The position numbers and the translations under genes were made by a program. Positions 1 through 6,756 of a DNA stretch of 11,696 nt are shown piece after piece. Under the pieces are notes generated by a model. That model did not search any database. It was not told the DNA's origin and saw only the letters and a program-made list of their open reading frames with translations. This stretch comes from Akkermansiaceae bacterium UBA4145. GTDB lineage: Bacteria > Verrucomicrobiota > Verrucomicrobiia > Verrucomicrobiales > Akkermansiaceae. The stretch spans positions 1 through 11,696 of the forward strand of contig DFWB01000095.1 in NCBI GenBank assembly GCA_002380675.1, in the 5' to 3' direction. Positions within the stretch are counted from its first letter, which is position 1, and each line of letters opens with the position of its first letter.

Positions 1-78
1 AGTCAGACAGGGAGCCCGAGTCAGGCAAGTGGTGAGACAGACGTCCGGACCACCAGCACTGCCCTGCTTTTTACTTAG
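1..78 (+). other. Left-edge sequence, possible 3' end of an upstream gene
   Basis: Frame 1 is open from the window edge to a TAG at 76-78. It would encode a Ser/Thr/Gln/Gly-rich tail with no recognisable domain. Frame 3 is also open from the edge, to a TGA at 31-33, so the reading frame of any upstream gene cannot be decided from this fragment. A short inverted repeat (AGCA 55-58, TGCT 65-68) is followed by five T's at 68-72 and could be a weak terminator. Nothing here identifies a product. Confidence 0.2.
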
Positions 79-92
79 TATTTGTTTACTAT

Positions 93-121
93 TTGACTTA
101 TTTAAAAGTAGTTGGTAGCAC
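93..121 (+). promoter_or_regulatory. Possible sigma70-type promoter for the LysM amidase
   Basis: A TTGACT hexamer at 93-98 is followed, after 17 nt, by TAGCAC at 116-121, which matches the -10 consensus at only three positions. The surrounding 70-110 stretch is clearly more AT-rich than its neighbours and also carries an inverted repeat (TAGTA 76-80, TACTA 87-91). A start of transcription near 128 would leave a very short leader before the ATG at 138. The -10 match is poor, so this is only a candidate. Confidence 0.25.
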
Positions 122-137
122 TAGAGCTGCTGTTCTC

Positions 138-968
138 ATGTTCCCCCCTCACCACATTCGGTTCACGGTGGTGGCGGCCCTGATGCTTCTTTGCTCGGGT
201 TCCGTCCTATTGGGGAGTATTCACACAATCCGCAAGGGGGAGACTCTCTATGGGCTCTCCCGGAAGTATAAAACGTCTGTTTCAAAGCTGATGTCGCACA
301 ACGGCATCAAGGATCATCGGAAGCTTCAGATCGGGCAAAAGATCAGGATTCCGGGGGCCACTTCCACGGGTTCCGGCAGGACGACTGCGAAAGCAGTGAC
401 CCAAGCCAAGTCCACGAGCTCGGTATCAACCGTCGGCAGGGGAAAGACCGTGATCATTGATCCGGGTCACGGCGGGAAGGACTGGGGAGCATACCGGTCA
501 GGTGTCCGTGAGTCTTCCCTGAATATGAAAGTCGCAAGCAAGCTTGAGTATTATCTCAAGCAGAACGGCTTTCGGGTTGTAATGACTCGGAGAAGCGATT
601 CCTTCCTATCGTTGTCACGTCGCGCATCGATCGCAAACCGTTACCGTAATGCGATATTCGTAAGTATACACTTCAATGCTACTCGGAATACAATGGTGCG
701 TGGAGCCGAGACCTTTTATGCAGGCGCGGCCGGGAGGCAGCTGGCTTCGTCCATTCACCGTGAACTTGCGGGTAAGTGCAGAATGAAAAATCGCGGTGTC
801 CGCTTTGCTCGCTTTGCAGTTCTGGTGCAGACGAAGTGCCCCGCGGTGCTAGTTGAATGCGGGTTCATCAGCAACTCCAGTGAGCGTGCGCGTTGCGTGA
901 CGAGCTCTTTTCAGACTACCGCAGCGCGTGCGATTGCCGATGGTATCCGCAAGTATCGATGGCGCTAG
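138..968 (+). CDS. N-acetylmuramoyl-L-alanine amidase with N-terminal LysM domain
   Basis: This 276-residue exported cell-wall hydrolase is predicted to cut the amide bond between N-acetylmuramic acid and the L-Ala of the stem peptide. A hydrophobic segment at residues 8-27 looks like a signal peptide or membrane anchor; the single Cys is not in a lipobox. A LysM peptidoglycan-binding domain follows at about 28-72 (HTIRKGETLYGLS opening). A Ser/Thr-rich linker at 74-100 leads to an Amidase_3 domain at about 103-272. The zinc and catalytic residues of that family are all visible: H111 in DPGHGG, E125 in ESSLN, H178 in SIHFNA and E240 in LVECGF. I chose ATG 138 because it places the hydrophobic segment at the N terminus; an in-frame TTG at 93 would add 15 residues and also lacks a Shine-Dalgarno. 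It resembles AmiC/CwlD-type enzymes used in cell separation. The next gene is convergent, with 48 nt between the two and no obvious terminator. Confidence 0.9.
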   Translation: MFPPHHIRFTVVAALMLLCSGSVLLGSIHTIRKGETLYGLSRKYKTSVSKLMSHNGIKDHRKLQIGQKIRIPGATSTGSGRTTAKAVTQAKSTSSVSTVGRGKTVIIDPGHGGKDWGAYRSGVRESSLNMKVASKLEYYLKQNGFRVVMTRRSDSFLSLSRRASIANRYRNAIFVSIHFNATRNTMVRGAETFYAGAAGRQLASSIHRELAGKCRMKNRGVRFARFAVLVQTKCPAVLVECGFISNSSERARCVTSSFQTTAARAIADGIRKYRWR

Positions 969-1016
969 CCTGGGACGGGTGCCTTGTCGGTAGCGGAGAG
1001 GGCGTGCGAGCCGAAG

Positions 1017-1844
1017 TCAGAGTGTGGAACGAATGGCCTCGGCGGCGTCGATAAAGGAAGGGTAGTTGGGCTCCCATCCCGTGCTCCGTAATTTTTCGTT
1101 ACTGACCCGTTTGTGCGTCCACGCTCTTTTGCGATGTTTTGGGCGTGGGCCACTCGGCGGCTGAGGAAAATCAAAGAGAGCAGCGAGGGCTTGGTAACAG
1201 TCTCCCTGGTGAAGAGGTGAAGAGTCGCAGACATTGTAGATCTGAGCAATAGACTCTGGGCATGTTAGAAGGTGGAGCAGAGCCTTGGAGGCGTCATCGC
1301 GGTGAATTTGGTTGAGGAAGCGCCTTCCGTCTTCTTCGATAATGGCATCACCACGGAGTAGACTGCGAAGAATAGCGCTTCGACCTGGGCCATAAATGCC
1401 GGCGAGGCGTGCCACGGTTCCGTTGTTGGAGAGAACCTGCGATTCCGCCTCCAAAAGGATCTCACTTGTCTCGCGTTCAGGCTTTGTGGGTGAATCTTCT
1501 GTTACCAGAGATCCGTCCGTCTGATGATAGACGGACGTGCTCGAGGTGAAAAAAAGACGAGCATCGGGAAACGTTGCGAAGAGGTTGTGTGTGCCTTCAA
1601 GAAAGACCCTCCGGTAGGCTTCCAGACCTCCTCTGCCAGAGGAGGCTGTGAATACGATGGAGGACGGTGGGGGGATTTGGGATCGAAGATCTGTGAGGTC
1701 AGAGGGCTTTGAGAGATCGCACGTGAGCGAGCCGTTATCGCCGGACTTGGAGAGACGAGTAACCTGCCAACCGGAGTTGCTCGCATGCTGGGCTACTTGT
1801 TCACCAAGGTAACCACAGCCGGCGATAAGAAGATGATCTTTCAT
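1017..1844 (-). CDS. Atypical SDR-family NAD(P)-dependent epimerase/dehydratase-like protein (YeeZ-like)
   Basis: This 275-residue protein has a Rossmann fold of the extended/atypical short-chain dehydrogenase group. The nucleotide-binding glycine motif GCGYLG lies at residues 9-14. A segment at 98-106 (FFTSSTSVY) matches the SSTSVYG-type active-site strand and ends in Y106. The usual Lys four residues later is absent (Asp110), as in the atypical YeeZ-like SDRs, so classical dehydrogenase chemistry is uncertain. Further family hallmarks are ARLAGIYGPGR at 145-155 and NQIHRDDASKAL at 178-189. The substrate is unknown. The gene lies 72 nt downstream of the membrane-anchored amidase gene on the same strand, with a hairpin between them, so co-transcription is possible but may be attenuated. 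The start ATG (complement of 1842-1844) has no evident Shine-Dalgarno. Confidence 0.8.
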   Translation of the reverse strand: MKDHLLIAGCGYLGEQVAQHASNSGWQVTRLSKSGDNGSLTCDLSKPSDLTDLRSQIPPPSSIVFTASSGRGGLEAYRRVFLEGTHNLFATFPDARLFFTSSTSVYHQTDGSLVTEDSPTKPERETSEILLEAESQVLSNNGTVARLAGIYGPGRSAILRSLLRGDAIIEEDGRRFLNQIHRDDASKALLHLLTCPESIAQIYNVCDSSPLHQGDCYQALAALFDFPQPPSGPRPKHRKRAWTHKRVSNEKLRSTGWEPNYPSFIDAAEAIRSTL

Positions 1845-1886
1845 ACGCAGTGCGGGGAAATCTTAGCCATCCCCATTGGAACAGGG

Positions 1887-1917
1887 AAGGAGGATCCCGC
1901 TATAGCGGGGCCCCCTT
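1887..1917 (-). terminator. Interrupted hairpin between two minus-strand genes; possible terminator or intercistronic stem
   Basis: An inverted repeat with CCCGC at 1896-1900, loop TATA and GCGGG at 1905-1909 extends outward, past a small internal loop, through AAGGAGG (1887-1893) and CCCCCTT (1911-1917). Read on the minus strand, the only outer mismatch becomes a G-U wobble, so the structure is more stable as minus-strand RNA. It begins at the last base of the upstream amidase stop codon. No clear U-run follows on the minus strand, so factor-independent termination is doubtful; the stem may protect the mRNA 3' end or reduce read-through into the SDR gene. Confidence 0.4.
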
Positions 1918-3191
1918 CATTTTGTTGCTCTCCGGAATTCATAATATGTTTTCAGTCCGGTGAGGATAGCGTCTCGATATTCCCGGTAGATCGATCGCTT
2001 TCTAGATCCGGCTACCTCGCGCTCTCCCTCATAGTCTCCCGATTGGATACGTTCGTAGACCTCGTTGTTGTTCATGACATAGGGTTCAAAAAAGAGAACT
2101 GGGCACTGGTAAAGACGATTGGCGAGAAGATTGCGGGCCCACAAGGCCGGGCCAATGCGTTTCGTGGGCCTGCCGATGCTGTAGAGGTAGGCGGGAAGCC
2201 CTGTCTCCTTGAGGAAGGAGGTGGCCATTACTCCTGCCAGAGCGGCTTCTTCCTCGTGGGTGCCCTGGAAAACCTTGTGCATCAGTTCGAAGCGCTCGTC
2301 TTCATGTGCGATCTCACTGTCAAGATAGGCACCGTGCAGAATGATGTGGAAATGGTTTCGGGGTGATAATCGTGGCTTCCTTGGCAGGGGGCCCCAATCC
2401 TCCGCATTGAAGTGGAGGCATAGCACAAGATCGGGCCTGATCGTATTGTTGACCAGCAGGGCGCGGGCCCGGATCTCTGCGGTCCGGTAGAACATTCGTT
2501 CGGAGAGGGAGGTAATCTTCTCCTCCGGGGCTCCGCTAAGAAGCCGCTCCGCATAGCCCCGCAGGTCATCTGGGCGCAGTTCAGTGACAGGATCAGGGCT
2601 TGACCGTACAAGAGTGACGACCGCCCCAAGTGCCTCGAGGTCGGGAGCAAGAAGCTTGGCGGTTAAGAGAGTCATATCTCCTTCCGTGACGGGTGTCGTT
2701 TCTTCAATTTGATACCAGCGTTCTTCCATTTGGGCCCACTCTCCTCCAATATGACCCGGATCAATTGCGATGCGCACCCCGTCGAGGGGACGACCTTCAG
2801 GAGCAAGAGGGAGCTCGGATGCCGGTCGCCAGTAGCGAGGTGGGCTGGTTCGGCTTTCGCCCTGTGCAAAAGCGACTCGAGGTACGTGTTGTGAAATAGT
2901 TGAGGCTACCCTGACCCCTTCATTGGTAATATCGAAATGCCTGTTAGGACCGAGGAGGTAGATATCCTGCAGGGCGGTATCGAATTCATCCCTGGACAAG
3001 ACCCCGTCGTAGCGCTTCAAGGCACTCCAGTCTGGAGCCTTGCCGAGATCTGCAAGTCTGGGATCAGGATCGGGGACGAGGGAGTGTTCAGAGAGCCTCG
3101 GGAACTGCTGAAGCCAGAGGTAGACACAGCCAATGATCAACGCCGCTCCAAGGGAGCAGAGAATCGAGGTCTTACGCAGGCTGCATGGCAT
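1917..3191 (-). CDS. Divergent membrane-anchored N-acetylmuramoyl-L-alanine amidase (Amidase_3-like)
   Basis: This 424-residue protein has a short basic N terminus and one hydrophobic segment at about residues 9-28, probably a signal anchor. A roughly 110-residue region without a recognised domain follows. The C-terminal part from about 138 looks like an Amidase_3 zinc hydrolase. All four key residues appear in order: H147 in DPGHIGG, E170 in VTEGDMT, H260 in CLHFNAED and E369 in LFFEPYVMNN. The spacing is stretched compared with typical Amidase_3 enzymes (about 110 residues between the second His and the catalytic Glu), so there are large insertions. I chose the ATG at 3191 because it starts right at the membrane segment; an in-frame start at 3482 would run through the divergent YmdB-type gene. 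An AGGA lies about 12-15 nt upstream. Peptidoglycan amidase activity is inferred from the retained ligands only. Confidence 0.75.
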   Translation of the reverse strand: MPCSLRKTSILCSLGAALIIGCVYLWLQQFPRLSEHSLVPDPDPRLADLGKAPDWSALKRYDGVLSRDEFDTALQDIYLLGPNRHFDITNEGVRVASTISQHVPRVAFAQGESRTSPPRYWRPASELPLAPEGRPLDGVRIAIDPGHIGGEWAQMEERWYQIEETTPVTEGDMTLLTAKLLAPDLEALGAVVTLVRSSPDPVTELRPDDLRGYAERLLSGAPEEKITSLSERMFYRTAEIRARALLVNNTIRPDLVLCLHFNAEDWGPLPRKPRLSPRNHFHIILHGAYLDSEIAHEDERFELMHKVFQGTHEEEAALAGVMATSFLKETGLPAYLYSIGRPTKRIGPALWARNLLANRLYQCPVLFFEPYVMNNNEVYERIQSGDYEGEREVAGSRKRSIYREYRDAILTGLKTYYEFRRATK

Positions 3192-3260
3192 GGTGACAAG
3201 TAAATCCTGTTGTTGTCCGGCGGGGACCTGATTGAATTCCCTAGGTGGCTGCCGGCCGGG

Positions 3261-3274
3261 TATTCTATAACATA
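3261..3274. promoter_or_regulatory. Symmetric -10-like element in a divergent intergenic region
   Basis: The 94-nt gap between the minus-strand amidase and the plus-strand YmdB-type gene contains a near-palindrome of form TAT-nn-TATA-nn-ATA. On the plus strand it offers TATAAC at 3266-3271; on the minus strand it offers TATAGAAT. Either could serve as a -10 element, so this may be an overlapping bidirectional promoter. I find no good -35 at 16-18 nt on either side. Plus-strand initiation would leave under 10 nt before the ATG at 3286. Confidence 0.35.
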
Positions 3275-3285
3275 GATTTATTAAA

Positions 3286-4128
3286 ATGATCAGGATCCTG
3301 TTTTTGGGCGACGTTGTCGGTGAACCCGGTCGAAAGGCCGTCATCGCCCGGTTGGCTGCACTGAAGGAGCAAGAGAGTATCGATTTTATTGTCGTTAATG
3401 GAGAAAATGCTGCGGGGGGCAGAGGAATCACCTCGAAGATTTCCATTGATCTGCTCCGAGCAGGCGCAGCGGTGATTACCACGGGCGATCACGTCTGGGA
3501 CCAGCGAGAAATTGTGGATTATTTTCCCACGGAACCGCGGCTTCTCCGACCCGTCAACTATCCCAAGGGAGCTCCTGGCTCTGGAAGCGTGGTCCTTGAT
3601 ACCCCCAAGGGTAAGATTGGAGTGATCAATGCGCAGGGTCGGGTATTCATGAATCCTCCACTCGAAAGTCCGCTGGAGGGCGTTGAGAAGGCCGTCGAAT
3701 CCATGCGAGAGGAGGGGGTTCGTGTCATTATGCTCGATTTCCACGCTGAGGCGACCAGTGAGAAAATCGCAATGGGCCGTGCCATGGACGGGAAAGTCTC
3801 CCTAGTAGTGGGAACTCACACCCACGTTCAGACCTCCGATGAGCAGATTTTTCCGGGGGGAACGGCTTATTTAACGGATGCTGGCATGTGCGGCCCTGCC
3901 GAGTCGGTCCTTGGCCGCGAGATTGCTTCTGTGGTTTGGCGGTTGCGAACTGGAATGCCCACAAGGTTTCCGGTAGCTAAGGGGCCTGTGCGAATTTGCG
4001 GGGTGATCGTAGAGGTGGACGAGCAAAGTGGTAAGGCGATGGAGGTAAAACGGGTTGATGAATTACATTCTGGGATCGATAAAGCGCCCGAAATAGAGGA
4101 AATTGTCGAGGAAACGGGCCCTCATTGA
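3286..4128 (+). CDS. YmdB/TIGR00282-type calcineurin-like metallophosphoesterase
   Basis: This 280-residue cytosolic protein matches the YmdB family of dinuclear-metal phosphoesterases, which in Bacillus act on cyclic nucleotides and influence biofilm and RNA metabolism. Visible metal-site motifs are GDVVGEPG with D9, NGENAAGGRG with E40 and N41, TTGDHVWD with catalytic H69, DFHAEATSEK with H153, and GTHTHVQT with H178 and H180. The position that is Asn in the Bacillus protein (NHTWD) is Asp68 here, which may change metal preference. Length is close to the family norm (about 260-280). The acidic, variable C-terminal tail beyond about 250 is slightly longer than in the Bacillus protein as I remember it. 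The ATG at 3286 has no Shine-Dalgarno, and the leader is AT-rich. The physiological substrate in this organism cannot be read from the sequence. Confidence 0.88.
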   Translation: MIRILFLGDVVGEPGRKAVIARLAALKEQESIDFIVVNGENAAGGRGITSKISIDLLRAGAAVITTGDHVWDQREIVDYFPTEPRLLRPVNYPKGAPGSGSVVLDTPKGKIGVINAQGRVFMNPPLESPLEGVEKAVESMREEGVRVIMLDFHAEATSEKIAMGRAMDGKVSLVVGTHTHVQTSDEQIFPGGTAYLTDAGMCGPAESVLGREIASVVWRLRTGMPTRFPVAKGPVRICGVIVEVDEQSGKAMEVKRVDELHSGIDKAPEIEEIVEETGPH

Positions 4129-4155
4129 GGTCCTGAGGTTTGGAGTATGGGCCTC
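4127..4155 (+). terminator. Possible weak terminator hairpin after the YmdB-type gene
   Basis: GAGGTCC at 4127-4133 can pair with GGGCCTC at 4149-4155 (seven pairs, one G-U) around a 15-nt loop, starting inside the stop codon. An alternative stem CCTGAG 4132-4137 / CTCAGG 4155-4160 overlaps it, and a further short stem GGTAT 4165-4169 / ATACC 4177-4181 lies just downstream. None is followed directly by a T-run, although TTTT occurs at 4196-4199. The rest of the 4129-4352 gap holds the tuf-operon promoter and leader. Confidence 0.25.
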
Positions 4156-4228
4156 TCAGGGGGCGGTATCGTATAAATACCCGGATTTGGGGTGGTTTTG
4201 ACGAATTTCTTTCCATTCTACTTTTTTT

Positions 4229-4256
4229 TTGACAGCGTAGAGGGCTCTGATAGGTT
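4229..4256 (+). promoter_or_regulatory. Promoter of the tRNA-Thr/tuf operon
   Basis: A perfect -35 TTGACA at 4229-4234 is followed after 16 nt by TAGGTT at 4251-4256. A run of nine T's (4222-4230) overlaps the -35 and could act as an AT-rich UP-like element. The bases after the -10 (CCGCCCGC, 4257-4264) form a GC-rich discriminator. In well-studied bacteria such a discriminator is typical of stable-RNA and translation-factor promoters under stringent (ppGpp) control; applying that here is inference. CCGCC 4257-4261 and GGCGG 4269-4273 could form a small hairpin at the very 5' end of the transcript. The tRNA begins about 90 nt downstream of the expected start. Confidence 0.6.
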
Positions 4257-4352
4257 CCGCCCGCTTTTGGCGGCGCTGGCCATTTCCTTCTGGGGCAATA
4301 AACCTATTACCTAGGGTGAACTGTCCACGCGTCGCAGGGAGCAAAATACCTC

Positions 4353-4424
<72 letters not shown>

Positions 4425-4463
4425 TTGAGCGAAGAGAATAAAAGATCCACAGGAATCAAGCAT

Positions 4464-5651
4464 ATGGCCAAAGAACAGTTTGAACGGACCAAGCCTCACG
4501 TGAACGTCGGCACGATCGGTCACGTCGATCATGGAAAAACAACCCTCACCGCAGCCATCACGATGGTGCTAGCGGAAAAAATGGGGGGTGGAGACGTCAA
4601 GGCTTACGACGAAATCGATGCCGCTCCAGAAGAGAAAGAGCGGGGTATTACCATCTCGACAGCTCACGTTGAGTACGAAACCGATAATCGCCACTACGCC
4701 CACGTCGACTGCCCCGGGCACGCCGACTACGTGAAGAACATGATTACAGGAGCAGCCCAGATGGATGGAGCAATCCTCGTCGTGTCTGCCGCAGACGGAC
4801 CAATGCCTCAGACCAGGGAGCACATTCTGCTCGCCCGTCAGGTGGGTGTTCCCGCTATTTGTGTCTACCTCAACAAGACTGATCAGGTTGACGATGAGGA
4901 GCTTCTGGAGCTTGTTGAAATGGAGATTCGCGAACTGCTCGGGCAATACGAGTTTCCGGGCGACGACATCCCGATCGTGAAGGGCTCAGCCCTTAAGGCG
5001 ATTGAGGGCGACGATGGACACAAGGAGTCGATCCTTAAGCTTATGGAAGCAGTCGACTCGTATATCCCGGAGCCAGAGCGGCCGATTGACAAAGACTTCC
5101 TTATGCCTGTTGAGGACGTGTTCTCGATTGAAGGACGGGGAACAGTGGCTACTGGCCGTGTGGAGCGGGGAATCATCAAAAAGATGGAAGAGGTTGAGAT
5201 CATCGGAATCAAGGACACCCAGAAAACCACGATCACCGACATCGAAATGTTCCGTAAGTTGCTCGATGAGGGCCGTGCGGGTGACAACGTTGGCCTGCTT
5301 GTGCGGGGCATCAAGAAGGAGGAGATCGAGCGTGGTCAGGTTATTGCCAAGCCGGGATCGGTAAAACCCCACACCAATTTCGAAGCTGAGGTCTACGTTC
5401 TGTCCAAGGATGAGGGAGGGCGTCACACTCCTTTCTTCAGTAATTACCGCCCTCAGTTCTACTTCAGAACTACCGATGTGACAGGCAGTATCTCCCTTCC
5501 CGACGGAGTGGACATGGTGATGCCTGGCGATAATATTACTCTGAATGTTGAGCTGATTACACCTATCGCGATGGAGGAGACCATGCGTTTCGCTATCCGG
5601 GAGGGTGGTCGCACGGTTGGTGCCGGACGGGTAGCTAAGATCCTCAAGTAA
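4464..5651 (+). CDS. tuf: Elongation factor Tu
   Basis: This 395-residue GTPase delivers aminoacyl-tRNA to the ribosomal A site. G motifs are complete: GHVDHGKT at 19-26, switch I RGITIS at 60-65, DCPGHADY at 82-89, NKTD at 137-140 and SAL at 175-177. Domains 2 and 3 follow and end in GAGRVAKILK. Position 139 is Thr where many bacteria have Cys (NKCD), a common natural variant. I chose the ATG at 4464 because MAKEQFERTKPH is the canonical N terminus and an AGGA lies at 4451-4454; an in-frame TTG at 4425 directly abuts the tRNA and would add 13 unsupported residues. The gene sits between tRNA-Thr and tRNA-Trp in one operon. Confidence 0.98.
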   Translation: MAKEQFERTKPHVNVGTIGHVDHGKTTLTAAITMVLAEKMGGGDVKAYDEIDAAPEEKERGITISTAHVEYETDNRHYAHVDCPGHADYVKNMITGAAQMDGAILVVSAADGPMPQTREHILLARQVGVPAICVYLNKTDQVDDEELLELVEMEIRELLGQYEFPGDDIPIVKGSALKAIEGDDGHKESILKLMEAVDSYIPEPERPIDKDFLMPVEDVFSIEGRGTVATGRVERGIIKKMEEVEIIGIKDTQKTTITDIEMFRKLLDEGRAGDNVGLLVRGIKKEEIERGQVIAKPGSVKPHTNFEAEVYVLSKDEGGRHTPFFSNYRPQFYFRTTDVTGSISLPDGVDMVMPGDNITLNVELITPIAMEETMRFAIREGGRTVGAGRVAKILK

Positions 5652-5690
5652 CGCTTTCCCTATTACGAAATCAAAACCGATTTTACCAAG

Positions 5691-5721
5691 GGGGCACTCG
5701 GGCGTCTTGCCGGGGTGCCCC
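5691..5721 (+). promoter_or_regulatory. Strong intercistronic hairpin between tuf and tRNA-Trp
   Basis: GGGGCACTC at 5691-5699 pairs with GGGTGCCCC at 5713-5721 (nine pairs, one G-U). Inside it GGC and GCC can close a GTCTT loop. It starts 40 nt after the tuf stop and ends 12 nt before tRNA-Trp. The following bases (TGACGCGCCAAA) contain no U-run, so a simple intrinsic terminator is unlikely; an mRNA 3'-end stabiliser for tuf or a processing signal is more likely. GCGTC 5702-5706 could pair instead with GACGC 5723-5727, giving a competing fold. Confidence 0.5.
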
Positions 5722-5733
5722 TGACGCGCCAAA

Positions 5734-5809
5734 AGGACAGTAGCTCAATTGGTAGAGCATCGGTTTCCAAAACCGAGGGTTGTGAGTTCGAGTCTCGCCT
5801 GTCCTGCCA
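5734..5809 (+). tRNA. tRNA-Trp (anticodon CCA)
   Basis: The cloverleaf is complete: acceptor AGGACAG 5734-5740 pairs with CTGTCCT 5799-5805, the anticodon stem is TCGGT/ACCGA with loop TTCCAAA (anticodon CCA at 5767-5769), and the T arm carries TTCGAGT. The discriminator is G5806 and, unlike the nearby tRNA-Thr, a 3' CCA is encoded at 5807-5809. A tRNA-Trp just before secE is a common bacterial arrangement. It ends 25 nt before the secE ATG, so tRNA processing would set the 5' end of the secE-nusG message. Confidence 0.97.
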
Positions 5810-5834
5810 GCTCCCTCCCCGGTAACCAGCCATC

Positions 5835-6086
5835 ATGCTTAAATCTCTTAAAAAGTTTCCTCAGAAAACTTCGACCTTCGTCGGCGAGGTCAAAGGAGAG
5901 CTGCGCAAGGCCTCATGGCCCTGGGATCCGGATCCCAAGGTCAAGGGCTTCAAGAAATACAAGGAGCTCGTTGACTCCACAGTGGTTATTCTGATCGCTA
6001 TTCTGCTCCTCGCTGCCTACGTGGGGCTCTGGGATCTGGTGCACCGCGAAGTCGTTGATTTTCTCACCCAGATCGGCCGAGACTGA
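5835..6086 (+). CDS. secE: Preprotein translocase subunit SecE
   Basis: This 83-residue protein is the small clamp subunit of the SecYEG inner-membrane channel. It is of the single-span type. The conserved amphipathic helix motif ELRKASWP lies at residues 22-29, and one transmembrane segment lies at about 47-68, followed by a short tail. An extra charged/Pro-rich stretch (DPDPKVKGFKKYK, 31-43) separates motif and membrane span. The position between tRNA-Trp and nusG supports the call. The ATG at 5835 is used because it gives the expected N terminus; no Shine-Dalgarno is visible upstream. Confidence 0.93.
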   Translation: MLKSLKKFPQKTSTFVGEVKGELRKASWPWDPDPKVKGFKKYKELVDSTVVILIAILLLAAYVGLWDLVHREVVDFLTQIGRD

Positions 6087-6094
6087 TAGACCCA

Positions 6095-6664
6095 ATGCCT
6101 ACCATCCCCCCATCCAAGCAGCAGTGGTACGTAGTGCACGTACTCTCCGGACAGGAGCAGAAGGTCGCCAAGAGGCTTCGTGCCCTGACGGAGCAGGAAG
6201 AGCTGAAAGACAAAATTTTCGAAGTCCTCGTTCCTACCGAGATGGTGTCCGAGGTGCGCCGTGGAAAAAAAACCGAAACCAAGCGGAAGTTCTATCCGGG
6301 TTACATCATTGTTAACATGAGCCTTTTCACGGAGGACAACAAACTGGTTGAGGATACGTGGTATTTCGTCAAGGAGATGGACGGGGTGATTGGTTTTGCC
6401 GGAACCAAGGATCAGCCGATACCGATGCGCCAGCGGGAGGTGGAGAGTATGCTCGCTCAGATTAAAGAGCGCGAAGATAGCGTTCGGCCCGCGATCAGCT
6501 TTGAAGTTGGGGACACTGTGAAAGTTGCAGATGGCCCCTTCGAAAGTCAGAATGGGGTGGTCGAAGAGATTGACGAGGAAAAGGGCAAGCTTCGCGTAGC
6601 TGTCACGATTTTCGGTCGCTCGACACCGGTAGAACTCGAATTCTGGCAGGTGGAGCCCGGCTAG
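6095..6664 (+). CDS. nusG: Transcription termination/antitermination protein NusG
   Basis: This 189-residue protein binds RNA polymerase, increases processivity, and links it to Rho or to ribosomal protein S10. The NGN domain spans about residues 8-120, with WYVVHVLSGQE at 11-22, KRKFYPGYIIV at 63-73 and FAGTKDQPIP at 101-110. The KOW domain spans about 135-188, with GDTVKVADGPF at 139-149 and FGRSTPVELEF at 173-183. The length is normal. The start lies 8 nt after the secE stop, without a recognisable Shine-Dalgarno, so translational coupling with secE is likely. Confidence 0.97.
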   Translation: MPTIPPSKQQWYVVHVLSGQEQKVAKRLRALTEQEELKDKIFEVLVPTEMVSEVRRGKKTETKRKFYPGYIIVNMSLFTEDNKLVEDTWYFVKEMDGVIGFAGTKDQPIPMRQREVESMLAQIKEREDSVRPAISFEVGDTVKVADGPFESQNGVVEEIDEEKGKLRVAVTIFGRSTPVELEFWQVEPG

Positions 6665-6756
6665 GCCGCTCTTCTCTCCAGTGACAGCCCGATCAAGACG
6701 AAGGGAAAAATTCACGCACGCAGTCAAAACATTCACATTCAGACACCACTCATTCC

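Noticed and set aside
3192..3482. Longer N terminus (97 extra residues) for the membrane-anchored amidase
   Set aside because: It would overlap the divergent YmdB-type gene by about 200 nt, and the extra residues resemble nothing; the ATG at 3191 starts directly at a membrane anchor.
4222..4230. T9 run as the U-tract of a terminator for the YmdB-type gene
   Set aside because: The only stem just before it is GAAT/ATTC, 4 bp and AT-rich; the run overlaps a perfect -35 hexamer, so a promoter role is the better reading.
4425..4463. TTG start for tuf directly after the tRNA
   Set aside because: EF-Tu has a canonical MAKEQFERTKPH start at 4464 with an AGGA upstream.
4986..5732. Long open frame on the minus strand opposite tuf (248 codons)
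   Set aside because: It is a shadow of the highly biased tuf coding sequence; the product resembles nothing.
6665..6756. L1-binding site in the rplK leader
   Set aside because: A CCC...GGG pairing is present, but I could not match the conserved L1 target bases with confidence, so it is not listed as a feature.
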